Below, piece after piece: positions 16,238 through 27,700 of a stretch of DNA of 31,397 nt. The notes under the pieces were generated by a model. The model was not told the origin of the DNA. It searched no databases and saw nothing but the letters and a program-made list of their open reading frames with translations. Where the stretch lies: the NCBI GenBank assembly GCA_902783435.1, contig CACZQV010000011.1, forward strand, positions 1 through 31,397. The letters run 5' to 3'. The DNA comes from an uncultured Erysipelotrichaceae bacterium. Lineage in GTDB: Bacteria > Bacillota_I > Bacilli_A > RF39 > UBA660. Positions within the stretch are counted from its first letter, which is position 1. Each line of letters starts with the position of its first letter. A program made the translations under genes and the position numbers.

Positions 16238-16256
16238 ATTACTTCTTTTTGTTTTT
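16223..16256. terminator. Bidirectional terminator holding both stop codons
   Basis: The stem AAAAAGAAGT / ACTTCTTTTT (16226-16235 with 16241-16250) is 10 bp with the loop AAATT. U-runs follow in both directions. The plus-strand TAA (16235-16237) and minus-strand TAA (16239-16241) both lie within the hairpin. Confidence 0.88.
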
Positions 16257-17546
16257 TATTCCTTTACTTTTTACTACATATATAGCAGTACCAATAGCTA
16301 CTATAAATATAGCTATTCCTAATAGAATATTAGCACTTGTGGAATCTTCTACTTCTATTACTTTATCTTCATTACTTACTAGATATAATGAATTACTATC
16401 ATAATCACATTTTTCATCTTCAGGACAACTTAATTGTCCTACAAAGTATAAATCTTTTTCTTTATTAGAAATAGAAAAATTAATAAAATTATAATAACTA
16501 TTATTTATCTTTTTAATTTTATTTTTTAATAAACCTTCTTCATCTAATTTAATTATTTCATAAGAATTATCTACATTTTTGTATAATAAGAAATATTTAT
16601 TTTTAATTGTTTTTAGTAATATATTACTATCTTTACTAAATGGAATATTACCAATAGATTCCCATTCTTCTTCTAAAGAATTATTATATTTACTTATATG
16701 ATAACTTCTATCACTTTTCTTTAATTTTACTTCATTTGTGATTCCATAAACAATAAATCCAGTATTTGAATTAGATAATTTTATATTATCAAGTTCTATA
16801 TTTTCTTGAATTGTTTTAGATTCTGTAAAAGTTGTATTATAAGTTATTAGTTTAATATTAGGTTTATTATCTACTATTTCTTCAGTAATAAGTGCATACC
16901 CAGTAATTTCTTTTTCATTATAAATATCTATAATATCTAAATATTTAATATTAGGATAATCTTTCTTATATATTAAATTTAGATCTTTATCATATTTAAT
17001 AATACTTGTATCAGTTATACCTATATATCCATCTACTACATCATCTATAGAATATGTAGGTATTATCTTTTTTATATTTATATTATCTATTTCTTTTTCA
17101 AATACTAGTTTTCCATCTAAATCAATTTTTACAAATAAATTTCTTGGAATATTTTCTGTTTCAATATCATATGAATTAGATATTACCATTAAATATCCAT
17201 CTATATTATTAAGACTATTATATGTATAAAGTAACGCGTCTATTGATTCACTAGAAGTTCTTCCATAACGATAAGTCCATGCAACTTTACCATCAGTTTT
17301 ATATTTAATTAACATTACTTGGTAGTTATCTAATTCTTCTTCATCTTTTTCTATTTTTTCTTTTAGAAATATACCTGCAGTTACATTTCCATCTTTTTTA
17401 TGATTTTTATCAAAACTAGTTTCTATATACATTAATCTTTCATCATCATATTTATTTACAGAATATACTGTATCTTTTGCATATACATTTATTACTCCTA
17501 ATAATGAAAGTATTGTAGTGAATAAAAATATTTTTATTTTTTTCAT
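16239..17546 (-). CDS. Unknown exported protein with C-terminal membrane anchor
   Basis: The 435-residue protein has a signal peptide (MKKIKIFLFTTILSLLGVINVYA, cleavage likely before KDTV). It then has about 360 residues of repeating short strands with Tyr/Asp/Lys-rich motifs such as GYLMVISNSYD, GYIGITDTSIIKYDKDLNL, GYALITEE and GFIVYGI, which look like blades of a beta-propeller. One transmembrane helix (ANILLGIAIFIVAIGTAIYVV) and a basic tail close the chain, so it is a type I surface-exposed protein without an LPXTG. I do not recognise a family. The ATG at 17546 follows GAGGTG with four bases between; the in-frame TTG four codons earlier overlaps the Shine-Dalgarno. It has its own promoter right after the trmK terminator. 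Confidence 0.85.
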   Translation of the reverse strand: MKKIKIFLFTTILSLLGVINVYAKDTVYSVNKYDDERLMYIETSFDKNHKKDGNVTAGIFLKEKIEKDEEELDNYQVMLIKYKTDGKVAWTYRYGRTSSESIDALLYTYNSLNNIDGYLMVISNSYDIETENIPRNLFVKIDLDGKLVFEKEIDNINIKKIIPTYSIDDVVDGYIGITDTSIIKYDKDLNLIYKKDYPNIKYLDIIDIYNEKEITGYALITEEIVDNKPNIKLITYNTTFTESKTIQENIELDNIKLSNSNTGFIVYGITNEVKLKKSDRSYHISKYNNSLEEEWESIGNIPFSKDSNILLKTIKNKYFLLYKNVDNSYEIIKLDEEGLLKNKIKKINNSYYNFINFSISNKEKDLYFVGQLSCPEDEKCDYDSNSLYLVSNEDKVIEVEDSTSANILLGIAIFIVAIGTAIYVVKSKGIKNKKK

Positions 17547-17577
17547 GTTACACCTCAAGATAAATCTTATTAATACT

Positions 17578-17583
17578 ATTATA
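17578..17583 (-). promoter_or_regulatory. -10 box of the 16239-17546 gene
   Basis: Minus strand TATAAT directly after the U-rich tail (TTTTGTTT) of the trmK terminator, about 21 bases before the GAGGTG. Confidence 0.5.
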
Positions 17584-17613
17584 AAACAAAAGAAGACTAA
17601 TTACTAGTCTTCT
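17583..17613 (-). terminator. Terminator of the dnaG-sigA-trmK operon
   Basis: Minus strand 9-bp stem AGAAGACTA / TAGTCTTCT (17605-17613 with 17591-17599), five-base loop, and tail TTTGTTTT. The trmK stop TAG (17604-17606) lies at the top of the stem. Confidence 0.8.
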
Positions 17614-18272
17614 ATTTCTTTTTTTATCATAGATATTTCTTTTTTAGTTATATATCTTTTTAATCGATAGTTTTTAGGTAAAAGAGTTAATAATATTTCA
17701 CGGGATTTAGCTTCTCTTTCATAGTATTCTCTAAATAAAGGTTCTTTCTTTATTAGGAATACTGGTCCAAAAAAATAATCTTTTTTTGTATATTTCTTTT
17801 TACCCTTTTTAAATATTATTATTTGATAGATAAATTTACCATCTTTTACAAATTCTTCATTTGATATATAAAATTTATTCTTAGTTAAATATCTTTTAAC
17901 ATCTTCTTGGTAATTATTAGGACTAAGAATAATTGTATCTACTGATTTTAATACTTTAGGTCTATCTTTAAATATACCTATCATATTTCTTCCACCCATA
18001 CCAGATATAATAATAGTATTAATATCATTGGTATAAGTTCTTAGGCCATATCCTAATCTTGTTTCTATTTTTCCATCTAATTTTTCTCTTTTTATATTAT
18101 TTTTAGCTTGTGTTAGTGGTCCTTCAGCAATATCACTAGCAACAGCTTTTATATCTTTTTTTTGTTTTACTAAATAGATATCTAGAAGTGCATGATCACA
18201 TCCTACATCTAAACAAAAGGAGTTAGCTTCCACTAAATCTCCTATTTTTTTAAGTCTTGCGTTAATTTTCAT
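17604..18272 (-). CDS. trmK: tRNA (adenine(22)-N1)-methyltransferase TrmK
   Basis: The 222-residue SAM-dependent enzyme methylates A22 in tRNA. It has the Rossmann motif I FCLDVGCDHALLDIYLV (residues 19-35), VASDIAEGPLTQAKNNI (motif II), and the diagnostic IISGMGGRNMIGIF segment, followed by LSPNNYQEDVKRYL. Length is typical. Its ATG shares one base with the sigA stop (TAATG), indicating translational coupling. The dnaG-sigA-trmK order is conserved in Bacillota, which supports the call. Confidence 0.93.
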   Translation of the reverse strand: MKINARLKKIGDLVEANSFCLDVGCDHALLDIYLVKQKKDIKAVASDIAEGPLTQAKNNIKREKLDGKIETRLGYGLRTYTNDINTIIISGMGGRNMIGIFKDRPKVLKSVDTIILSPNNYQEDVKRYLTKNKFYISNEEFVKDGKFIYQIIIFKKGKKKYTKKDYFFGPVFLIKKEPLFREYYEREAKSREILLTLLPKNYRLKRYITKKEISMIKKEIED

Positions 18273-19363
18273 TAATCTGTTAAGAAGTCCTTTAGTTTAC
18301 GAGAACGAGATGGATGTCTTAATTTACGAAGTGCTTTAGCTTCGATTTGTCTAATTCTTTCACGAGTAACACCGAAGATTTGTCCTACTTCTTCAAGAGT
18401 TCTACATTGACCATCATCTAGTCCAAATCTTAATCTTAGTACTTTTTCTTCTCTTTCTGTTAGAGTGGAAAGTACACCTTTAAGTTCTTCTTTTAACATT
18501 TCTACTGTTGCGTATTCTTCAGGTCCCATAGTTCTTTCATCTTTAATGAAATCTCCTAAATGTGAATCATCTTCTTCTCCAATTGGAGTTTCAAGTGATA
18601 CTGGGTCTTGAGATATTTTATATACTTCACGAACCTTTTCTACTGAAATACCTAATTTTTTAGCTATTTCTTCATCAGTTGGTTCTCTATTTAATTCTTG
18701 TGTTAATTGTCTTTGTATTCTAGCTAATTTATTAATTGTTTCTACCATGTGTACTGGTACACGAATAGTTCTAGCTTGATCTGCAATAGCACGTGTAATT
18801 GCTTGTCTTATCCACCATGTTGCATATGTTGAAAATTTATAACCTTTTGTAGGATCGAATTTATCTACTGCTTTCATTAATCCAATATTACCTTCTTGAA
18901 TTAAGTCTAAGAATAGCATTCCACGTCCAACATATCTTTTTGCGATGGATACAACAAGACGTAAGTTAGATTCAGCTAACATTCTTTTAGCTTCTTCATC
19001 ACCTTCAACTGCTCTTTGAGCATATTCAAATTCTTCATCTGATGTAAGTAAGTTAATACGTCCTATTTCCTTTAAGTACATTCTTACTGGATCATTTATT
19101 TTAACATCTTTAGATAATGTTAAATTTTCTACTGACATATCAGCAGTTATTTCTTCTCCACCTGCATCATCACTACCATCTTCTGATACTATTTCAATAT
19201 TATTTTCTACTAAGAAATTATATAATTCATCTAATGTATCAGAATCTACATCTAACCCTTTTAGTTGATCGGCTAATTGTTCATAAGTTACATATCCTTG
19301 TTTTTGTCCCATTGCTAGTAACTTATTTTTTCTCTCTTCGATTGTCTTTATTTCTTCAACCAT
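18272..19363 (-). CDS. sigA: RNA polymerase primary sigma factor (SigA/RpoD)
   Basis: The 363-residue protein is the housekeeping sigma factor. Order of domains: a short amino-terminal region 1.1 with an acidic stretch ([12 protein letters not shown]), region 1.2 ([16 protein letters not shown]), region 2 ([61 protein letters not shown]), region 3, and region 4 with the helix-turn-helix [34 protein letters not shown] take the ATG at 19363, ten bases after AGGAG. A TTG two codons earlier, overlapping the dnaG stop (TTGA), is an alternative but lies only four bases from the Shine-Dalgarno. It is tightly coupled to dnaG and trmK. Confidence 0.96.
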   Translation of the reverse strand: MVEEIKTIEERKNKLLAMGQKQGYVTYEQLADQLKGLDVDSDTLDELYNFLVENNIEIVSEDGSDDAGGEEITADMSVENLTLSKDVKINDPVRMYLKEIGRINLLTSDEEFEYAQRAVEGDEEAKRMLAESNLRLVVSIAKRYVGRGMLFLDLIQEGNIGLMKAVDKFDPTKGYKFSTYATWWIRQAITRAIADQARTIRVPVHMVETINKLARIQRQLTQELNREPTDEEIAKKLGISVEKVREVYKISQDPVSLETPIGEEDDSHLGDFIKDERTMGPEEYATVEMLKEELKGVLSTLTEREEKVLRLRFGLDDGQCRTLEEVGQIFGVTRERIRQIEAKALRKLRHPSRSRKLKDFLTD

Positions 19364-19365
19364 TC

Positions 19366-21096
19366 TCAATTATCTCCTAACCTAAGCTTTCTAATCTTTT
19401 CTACTATTTTAGCTTGTTCTAATGGATCTACTTCTTTTTTCATCAATCCTGTAAGTCTTTTTATTTCTTGATTTGTAGAATATTCTCTTACTACTTTGAA
19501 ATAATTTAATAACTCTTCTTTATCTGTAGTATCCTGGTAGTCACCAGCTAAAATGTTATTAAGAAAATTTAAAATACTTTCTTTATCTTGAATGTAAGTA
19601 TAGAAATCTGCTACATTTATATTTCCATATTTTTTATAATAATAAATTATTTCGCTACAAGTACTTCTCATTACCTCTTCTGGGAATATCAATCTTTCTT
19701 TCTCTACTTGGGTAATAATCCAATCATTATTTAACATGAAATATATAATTTGTTCGATAGCTTTTATATACTTATCTTTTTTAACATTCTTCTTAGGTAT
19801 GAATACTTCTTTTACCTCTTTTTTTGGTGTTTTTTCTTTTAGTAGATTATTCATACGCATTTCGAGTGTATTATACCCTATATCGAACTCTTTTGCAAGT
19901 CTTTTTAATACAAGTTCTCTTCTTATTTCATCGCCTATTTTACATGTTTCTTCTATTACTTTATTTATATAGTCTGCTTTTCCTTCATCAGAGTTTAAAT
20001 TTACCGTTTCTTTTAATTTATTCATTTTAAAATCTGAGAAGTTAATGGCATTTTCTATTAAACCAATAAATCTATCTTTTCCATTATTTAAAATATATGA
20101 ATCTGGATCATCAGGATTTGGTAAAGGTATCACTTTTACATCAAGTCCTTCATTAAGCAATACTTCTCCATTACTTAAAGTTGCCTTTACTCCTGGATCG
20201 TCTCCATCTAAACATAAATATACATTTTTAGATAGTCTTTTTATTAAAGATATTTGATCTTTAGTAAGAGCTGTTCCCATTAAAGCTACTGTATTTTTAA
20301 TACCTATAGAACTAGCTCTAATGACATCCATAAATCCTTCCATAACTATTAAAGATTTTTCTTTTCGACATTCTTCTTTAGCTATATGATAATGATATAA
20401 TAATTCACCTTTTTTAAAAATATCTGTTTCTTTTGTATTTACATATTTATTTTCTTTTATATTGTCATAGCGTCGTCCTGAGAAACCTACTACTCGTCCT
20501 TCTAAATCATATAGTGGAAACATAATTCTATCATTATAAATATCATGGTTATCACTAGATAATCCTATTCTATTTAATGTTACTAAGTCATAATCTTTTT
20601 TAGTAAGTAATTCTGTTAGGTCATTGATTTTATCTAAAGACAAACCTATTTCGAATTCTTTAATTATACCGTCATCTATTTTTCTATCTAATAGATATTT
20701 CTTTGCGGATTTACCTAGAGTACTATTTAAATTATTTTGAAAATACTTTAAAGATAAATTATATGCATCATAGAATTTATCAAATTTAGTATTTTTCTTT
20801 TTTATATGAACACTACCTGTATCTACACCTACTTTTTCTCCTAGGTATTTTAATACATCTGGAAAAGACATATGTTCATAGTTCATTAAGAATGTATAAA
20901 CATTACCAGTAGCATGACATGAAAAGCATGTATATATTTGTTTTTCTCTAGATACAGACATTGAAGGGTTTGTATCATCATGAAAAGGGCATACTCCAAA
21001 AAAGTTTTTGCCCTTTGCGGTTAATGGAATTCTCTCTCCGATGATATCTACAATATCTACTTTACTACGAATTAAATTAGCTAAATCATTATTCAT
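19366..21096 (-). CDS. dnaG: DNA primase
   Basis: The 576-residue enzyme makes RNA primers at the replication fork. The CHC2 zinc finger has C36, H39 (CPFH), C57 and C60 (CFSC). The TOPRIM catalytic core has [12 protein letters not shown] (Glu) and [14 protein letters not shown] (the DxD). A carboxy-terminal helicase-interaction region follows. I start at the ATG at 21096, eight bases after GGAGGG; the ATG two codons earlier would lie only two bases from the Shine-Dalgarno. The stop TGA is next to the sigA start. It heads the conserved dnaG-sigA-trmK operon; rpsU, often first in this operon, is absent. Confidence 0.95.
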   Translation of the reverse strand: MNNDLANLIRSKVDIVDIIGERIPLTAKGKNFFGVCPFHDDTNPSMSVSREKQIYTCFSCHATGNVYTFLMNYEHMSFPDVLKYLGEKVGVDTGSVHIKKKNTKFDKFYDAYNLSLKYFQNNLNSTLGKSAKKYLLDRKIDDGIIKEFEIGLSLDKINDLTELLTKKDYDLVTLNRIGLSSDNHDIYNDRIMFPLYDLEGRVVGFSGRRYDNIKENKYVNTKETDIFKKGELLYHYHIAKEECRKEKSLIVMEGFMDVIRASSIGIKNTVALMGTALTKDQISLIKRLSKNVYLCLDGDDPGVKATLSNGEVLLNEGLDVKVIPLPNPDDPDSYILNNGKDRFIGLIENAINFSDFKMNKLKETVNLNSDEGKADYINKVIEETCKIGDEIRRELVLKRLAKEFDIGYNTLEMRMNNLLKEKTPKKEVKEVFIPKKNVKKDKYIKAIEQIIYFMLNNDWIITQVEKERLIFPEEVMRSTCSEIIYYYKKYGNINVADFYTYIQDKESILNFLNNILAGDYQDTTDKEELLNYFKVVREYSTNQEIKRLTGLMKKEVDPLEQAKIVEKIRKLRLGDN

Positions 21097-21122
21097 AGAC
21101 ATCACCCTCCATACAACAAATT

Positions 21123-21131
21123 ATTATATCA
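21123..21131 (-). promoter_or_regulatory. Extended -10 promoter of the dnaG operon
   Basis: Minus strand TGATATAAT, 12 bases before GGAGGG. Its TGA is the stop codon of the upstream 182-residue gene, so promoter and stop codon share three bases. Confidence 0.7.
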
Positions 21132-21677
21132 CATTTTTATCTTTTTTTCTACTATCTTATGTGGTGCCAATTCACTTATTTCTGACATAAAAAATTCATG
21201 AAATACTTTTCTATTATCTTTATATCTACTATTAGACATAGTATATCCTTTATATTTATAATCTAATATATTTCTTTCAATTTCTATATATTCTATATGA
21301 TCATTATAATATTCAACTGATAGTTCTGCGAGACATAAAAGTTTTAGATAATTCTTTTCAGTAGCAATTTCTTTCATAGCTTGAAAATATCCTTTTTGAG
21401 TATAAGCTAATTGTACTCCTTCTTCTAGAAGTTTATTATCTTCATCATAAAAATCTATATCTTCTTGTCCAAAAAACATAGGAAATAGATTTCTAATAAA
21501 TCCTGTAACTTGCCATTTTTTATTTTGATGTAGTAATGTGGCATAATCACATATACCTATATCTGATTTTGTTATTCCATCATCTACATAAGCAATAAAT
21601 TCTTCTAATTTATCAACATATGTAGCTTTTATTATATGATTTTTATATTCTTCTCTTATTTCTTCTATTGTCTTCAT
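21129..21677 (-). CDS. Unknown 182-residue protein
   Basis: I do not recognise this protein. It is soluble, without signal peptide or membrane segment, rich in Tyr, Glu, Lys and Ile (MKTIEEIREEYKNHIIKA at the start), and probably mostly helical. It ends with KIVEKKIKM and a TGA. The ATG at 21677 follows GAGGG with six bases between. It has its own promoter, with a 12-bp palindrome overlapping the -10, directly after the terminator of the giant surface-protein gene. It lies just before dnaG without a terminator, so readthrough into the replication/transcription operon is possible. Confidence 0.75.
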   Translation of the reverse strand: MKTIEEIREEYKNHIIKATYVDKLEEFIAYVDDGITKSDIGICDYATLLHQNKKWQVTGFIRNLFPMFFGQEDIDFYDEDNKLLEEGVQLAYTQKGYFQAMKEIATEKNYLKLLCLAELSVEYYNDHIEYIEIERNILDYKYKGYTMSNSRYKDNRKVFHEFFMSEISELAPHKIVEKKIKM

Positions 21678-21691
21678 ACCTATCCCTCTTA

Positions 21692-21703
21692 AAGATATAT
21701 CTT
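21692..21703. promoter_or_regulatory. 12-bp palindrome over a promoter
   Basis: AAGATATATCTT is a perfect 12-bp palindrome overlapping the -10 and start region of the 182-residue gene. It could be an operator for autoregulation or another repressor; no regulator is identified. Confidence 0.35.
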
Positions 21704-21727
21704 ATATAAATAGTTATTCTTAGTCAA
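21699..21727 (-). promoter_or_regulatory. Promoter of the 182-residue gene
   Basis: Minus strand -35 TTGACT (21722-21727), 17-base spacer, -10 TAAGAT (21699-21704). The -35 follows the terminator U-run of the upstream gene by one base. Confidence 0.55.
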
Positions 21728-21728
21728 G

Positions 21729-21756
21729 AAAAAAAGAGATATTTCTATCTCTTTTT
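21729..21756 (-). terminator. Terminator of the giant surface-protein gene
   Basis: Minus strand 11-bp stem AAAAAGAGATA / TATCTCTTTTT with a GAAA tetraloop (21746-21756 with 21731-21741), then a U-run of seven. Confidence 0.92.
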
Positions 21757-21759
21757 AAT

Positions 21760-24700
21760 TTAACCTATACGGAATAGTGGTGCAAGTCCTTTAGCATAGA
21801 AACTATATCCACCAGATTCCCATGAATACTTTCCAGTAGATCTTATTGTGAAGAACGCATCGTGAGATGCAAGTCCCGCAGATCTTGTCCAATAATCTGT
21901 TGGTTCTCCATTATAAGTTTTTATAGTTTCAGGGATTTCTGTTTTTGATAAGTATTCAGAACCTTCAGAAGTAATACCTGGTTCAATAAATACATCACTT
22001 GGCATACCATCACCATTTTCATTACCTTGTGTAAATACTACACCTTGTTGTGTATAATAATCTAATTGTCTATTATACTTACCAGATGTATCTTTATAAC
22101 TTGTATAATGTTTTGTTAAGTCTATACCAAGAATTTCTTTAACTGTTGAAATATAAATTCTATCATATGATGTTGGTTCTTTTTGATTAACCCAATATTG
22201 TTCCTTAACTTCTGGACTAGCTGATGAATCAAATTCACCTTTTCCAGATACAGTATATGTATCTATAATAATATTTCTTAAACCTTGTGGTAATTGGTTA
22301 TAGAAAGTACTATTCAAATATCTTCTTACTTCAGATGCTGGCCATGAACCTTGGTTACCTCTTCCGAAGCTATTAACATTGTATTCACCATTTAATTCAT
22401 TCATAGGTCTAGTACCAACTATATCAGTTACTTCTAATACAACTCCACATGCTGTTTGTGAGAAGTTTGGATCAGAACATACTGCAGGAGTTGAACAATT
22501 GGCAATTCTTACTGTATGTGTTCCAAATGTTCCCATGTTAACAGTTTTTTCATCACCTACGTGATATACGTCACATGCAGTTCCATCTTTTGCAGCTTCA
22601 CCAATTGTTTCCCAAGAATCAGTTGAGAAATCTTCTGGTTCAGAATCATTCTTAGTCCAATGTGCAAATACTGTAATATTAGCTGCTGGTATATAATTTG
22701 CATTTATTCTTAAATCATCAATTGTATACCATCCGTCAAATGAATATCCACTTCTTGATGGAATTGGTAATTCTCCTACTTCTTTACCATTATCTACTTC
22801 TTTACTTGTTGGAGTTACTGTTCCTCCATTTGGATTAAACTTAACTGTATAAGTTGATTCTCCTAATCTAAATGCTGGTGATATACCAAGTTGTTCATCA
22901 GCTCTATCAAGAGTTGATCCACCTTCTTCATCAATATTGTGATAAATTCCTGGACTCTTTCTTCCTGGAGTACGTGTCCACCAAGCAGTTGCTATATTAT
23001 TATATTTTTTCATAGCTATTTCATCAATATTATTTGCATCTGTTTTTCTAGGTACTCCATTAATTCTATAATAATCAAATTGATTTGTTTTTATTGCTGC
23101 ATAAATATCATATAAGAATATTACTTCTTCTCCTGATGTATTATAGTAATCATCTATATATTGTCTCTTATTTACCATATCATTGTAATAGTATTTAAGT
23201 GTTTGTAACATAGCAGGACTAGTTCCTATTACTTCTGTTGTAGATGGTAAATATAATTTATCTTTTGATGTATATAAGTTTTCAATTCTTCCTGAGCTAC
23301 TATTTGATATATCTGCAGCATCATATCCTGATACTACATATGTTGTACCTATTTTATTTCTTAAGTCTATAGGTAATGAATTATATATATTTTCATTTAC
23401 AAATGTTCTTACTTCACTATTTGGCCAACCACCATAAGATGAAGTGTTTGAATTTATTTTATAATTTGTAATTACATCAATAAATTCTAGTACAAATCCA
23501 CATGATGTTTGTGAATAATTTTTATTAGAACATTCTGATTGTTTTGTATTATTTGCTACTCTAACTGTATGTGTTCCATAGTTTTCTAATGTTACATCTT
23601 TAGTACATCCTACTGGATATGTTTGAGGATCATTCTTAACATTTTCAACTATTGTATCCCATGATGCTGTAGCAAAGTCTCCACATACTGACCATGATGC
23701 CCATAATGTTACATTTCCTACTGGTGTATAGAATCTATCTACCTCCATACCTTCAGGTACTCCAATATGCCATCCTGTAAATACTCCACCTTGTTTTGTT
23801 GGTATTGGTAATCTTCCTAAGATTTCACCTTCCATCATAGTTCTTGATGTTTCATCTACTTGTCCACCATTTGGATTGAATGTTACTGTTACTTGTCTTG
23901 TTTCACGCCATGTAGCAACTAATGTAATATTTGTATTTGGAATATATTCTAATGTATCTATTGGTTGTCCATCAGGTGTTCCTAAATGCCATCCATCAAA
24001 TACATGATCTTTATATTTTGGTTCTTCTACAAGTCCAATAGTAGTACCTTCTGTTACTTTATATTTTTTGTTTAACATAGATCCACCATTTGGATTTAAT
24101 GTAACATTGAATCTTACTGTTGATTTTTGGAAGTATCCTGGATAATTAATTCCTCCATCATAATGGGCTCTTTCTTTAGTAATGTGATTTTCATCCCAAT
24201 GTGTTCCAGCTCCACCTTCAAGAACTTCAGTATTATAGAACATGTTACTATGACTTGTTACTTGATCTACTACAAAGTCATCACTTACATATATTCTTTC
24301 TAGTTTTTTACAGTTATAGAACATTCCTCCCATATCTGTAACATTGCTTGTATCAAAACTACCTAATTCTAATTCTTTTACATTTTCACAATCTTCAAAT
24401 GCATTATTCATATTACTTACTCTTGAAGTATCAGCATTTTCAAGTAATATTTCTTCAGCATTTTCAAGATTATAGAATGCTAGAGACATATCTTCTGGGA
24501 ATCTTGCATTATTCATTATAAGTGTTTTTATATTTTGACTATCAGAAAATATGTTATAGATTTTATGATTTATACTATCTAATTTCCAATTACTTAAATT
24601 TAACTCTTCTAAGTTATCACAATATCCTGCGACATATTTTAAATTAGTTACTTTTCTAACATCAAAACTACTTAAATCTAGCGATGTTAGTGTATCACAG

Positions 24701-27700
24701 TTATAGAACATATCTAACATATTTGTAACTTTAGAAGTATTAAAACTACTTACATCTATACTTTCTAGAGCTTTACATTCATAGAACATATAACTCATAT
24801 CAGTAACATTACTTGTATCAACACCTGTTAAATCTATTTTCTTAAGCTTGTTACTACTAGCAAACATGTAATACATTGATGTTGATCTAGAAGTATCGGC
24901 ATTTCTTAGTGATATTTCTTCTATATTATAGTTACTTGATGCGAAGTTCTTAATATTTTCAGGTAATTTTGAATTATCGAATTTTATTACTTTTAATGAA
25001 CTAGAAGAGTATCCTGTTAAATTATTTAATAAACTACCTGGATTATATTTATTAAAATCAAAGTTACTCATATCTACAGATTCTATACTAGGCATGTATC
25101 CAATTATTGAAGCCATAGTAGTTGCATTACTAGTATTCCAAGAACTTAAATCTAGACTTGTCATACCAGCTCCATAGAATACATAACTCATATCTGTAAC
25201 TCCATTTGTAATGAAGTTAGATACATCTATTTCAGTTAATGCTGTATCATATGCAAACATATAATATAAAGTTGTTGCTAAAGATGTATTAAATGATGTA
25301 TCTATATATGTTGCACCTTTGAAGTTTGTAAACATATATGAAGGATCTTCATTTAAGTATGCTACATCTGCTTCAGTCCACCAGTAGATTGTTCCATCTG
25401 AATCATCAAACCATGCATAGATTGGTGTTCCTTGATCTGGAACAGATACAATATTTTCATCAGCAGTTAATGTAGTTATATCAGGAGCAGTTGTTGCTCT
25501 TTTAATTGCTGTTATATTTGTATCTTCTACAGGGTATTTTGTATATGGATAACTATCATCTACTGTATCTCCTGCTAGTATTTTAAACTTAGCATTAACA
25601 TTTTTACCTGTATCAAATTTAGCTCCTACTTCTGACCAATGTGCATATAGTGTTTGTGTATGATCTACTATATAATGTCTATCTACTTGGATACCATCAG
25701 TTTCACCAGTAAACCATCCTTGGAAAGCACTACCAGTTTTAAATGTAGGTGGTTCATAATCTAACTCAGCACCTTTATCATATGTTACTTGTGAGTACCA
25801 TTGTAAGATACCACCATTTGGATTAAATGTTACTGTACATTGTTCTACCCATTCTGCATATAATGTTGCATTATCGCTTAAATTATCAAAATCATCAATT
25901 ATTTCTTGTTCTGATGTATATCTCTTACCATTTCCATTAGCTTGTGTATTCCATCCAAGGAATTTATTATTTTGCTGAGTTGGTTGTTTATATGTATTAT
26001 CTTTATCATAATCATATCCTACACCACTTATTACTGCATAATATCCATAATAGCTATTTGAGTTATTTGATTGAAAATAGAATTGTGCTGTATTTCCTTG
26101 AACTGTATATGTTTTATGATATACTGTATCATCACCAGGCTTAGATGTATATTGTCCACCATATAATTTACCATTTGAAATTGTTGCTTGATTATAATTG
26201 TAATATGTTGGTTCTACACCAGCTGGATAAATTGCTAACCAATCATAATAGTTACTATTTTCAGTTGAATACCATACATCAATAGTAATTTGACTAGCTC
26301 CTGGTATTGTGACTATATCAGTTGTTTTTAAGTTTCCTGAATAAGTTCCTGTTGCTATACCTTCATCATTAATATTTGCTGTATGTGAATATTTTGTTAT
26401 AGTCATTTGTTTGTATTCATAGTTTATTTCATTTGTTGTTTCATTATTTGTAAATGTTCCTCCATTAGCATCATAAGTAATGTCTTTTTCTGTATACCAA
26501 TGTGCATAGAATGTTACATTTTTATCAATTACTTTTCTTTCATTTACTTCAATTCCACCATCTATTTCAGTAAACCATCCTTTGAATAGTTTTCCTTCAT
26601 ATGTTGGTGTTGGAAGTGTTTTTATTCTACTTCCTTCTACAACTGTTTTTGTAGTTGGATTAACTGTTCCACCATTTGGATTAAATGTTACAGTGTATGT
26701 AGTTAATCCTTCAGCCATATTGAAGTATCCTGGATTCATATCTCCGTAATCGTAATGAGCTCTTGTTTTATCAATATAGCTATTATTCCATGGAGTTCCT
26801 GCTCCACCTACAAGTACAGTACATCCTGAGAACATATCACTTGAACTAGTTACTTGATCTACTACAAAGTCATCGCTTACTGTAATTGTAGTTAATCCAG
26901 TACATCCTGAGAACATAGAATCCATAGATACTACTTTTGATGTATCAAATGATGTTAAATCTAATGTTTTTAACGATGTATCTCCTGAGAACATTCCTGA
27001 CATATACATAATATTACTTGTATTTACGTCAGTAAGGTTTATTGTTTCTAGTGCAGTGAATCCACCAAACAATCCTGATATACCAGTAAGACTTGCAAAG
27101 TTCCAACCACTTATATTTAAACTTTTTAATGATGAATTACCACCAAACATATATATATTAACAACGTTAGAAATATCAAATGAACTTAAGTCTAATATTT
27201 CTATTGAAGAACATCCCGAGAACATTCCTGACATATGTTCTATGTTACTTGTATTTACATTTGATAAATCTAATGTTTTTAATTTAGAAGATGATGAAAA
27301 TAATCCTGATAAATCATTAGTACTTGCAAAGTTCCAACCACTTATATTTATGTCTTCTACTTGTGAACCTGCAAATAAACTATATATAGTTGTTACTTGT
27401 GATACATCAAATGTGTGTAAATCTACTTCAGGTGTTTGTGCACCTGCAAACATATATGACATGTTAGTTACACTACCAGTATTAAATCCACTTAAATCTA
27501 ATGTTGGAATATTTGTACTTGCAAACATGTATGACATATTAGTAACACCACTTGTATCAAATCCACTTAAATCAATTGTTGATATAGTTGTTCCTGCAAA
27601 CATGTATGACATATCTTCAGTACTCATTGTGTTAAAATTAGCTGTTTCAAGTGTTGTTAAATTGTTTAATCCACAGAACATATATGATGCATCTTCATTT

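Noticed and set aside
19117..19380. Plus-strand open frame across the sigA start
   Set aside because: Low-complexity Leu/His shadow of the acidic amino end of sigA.
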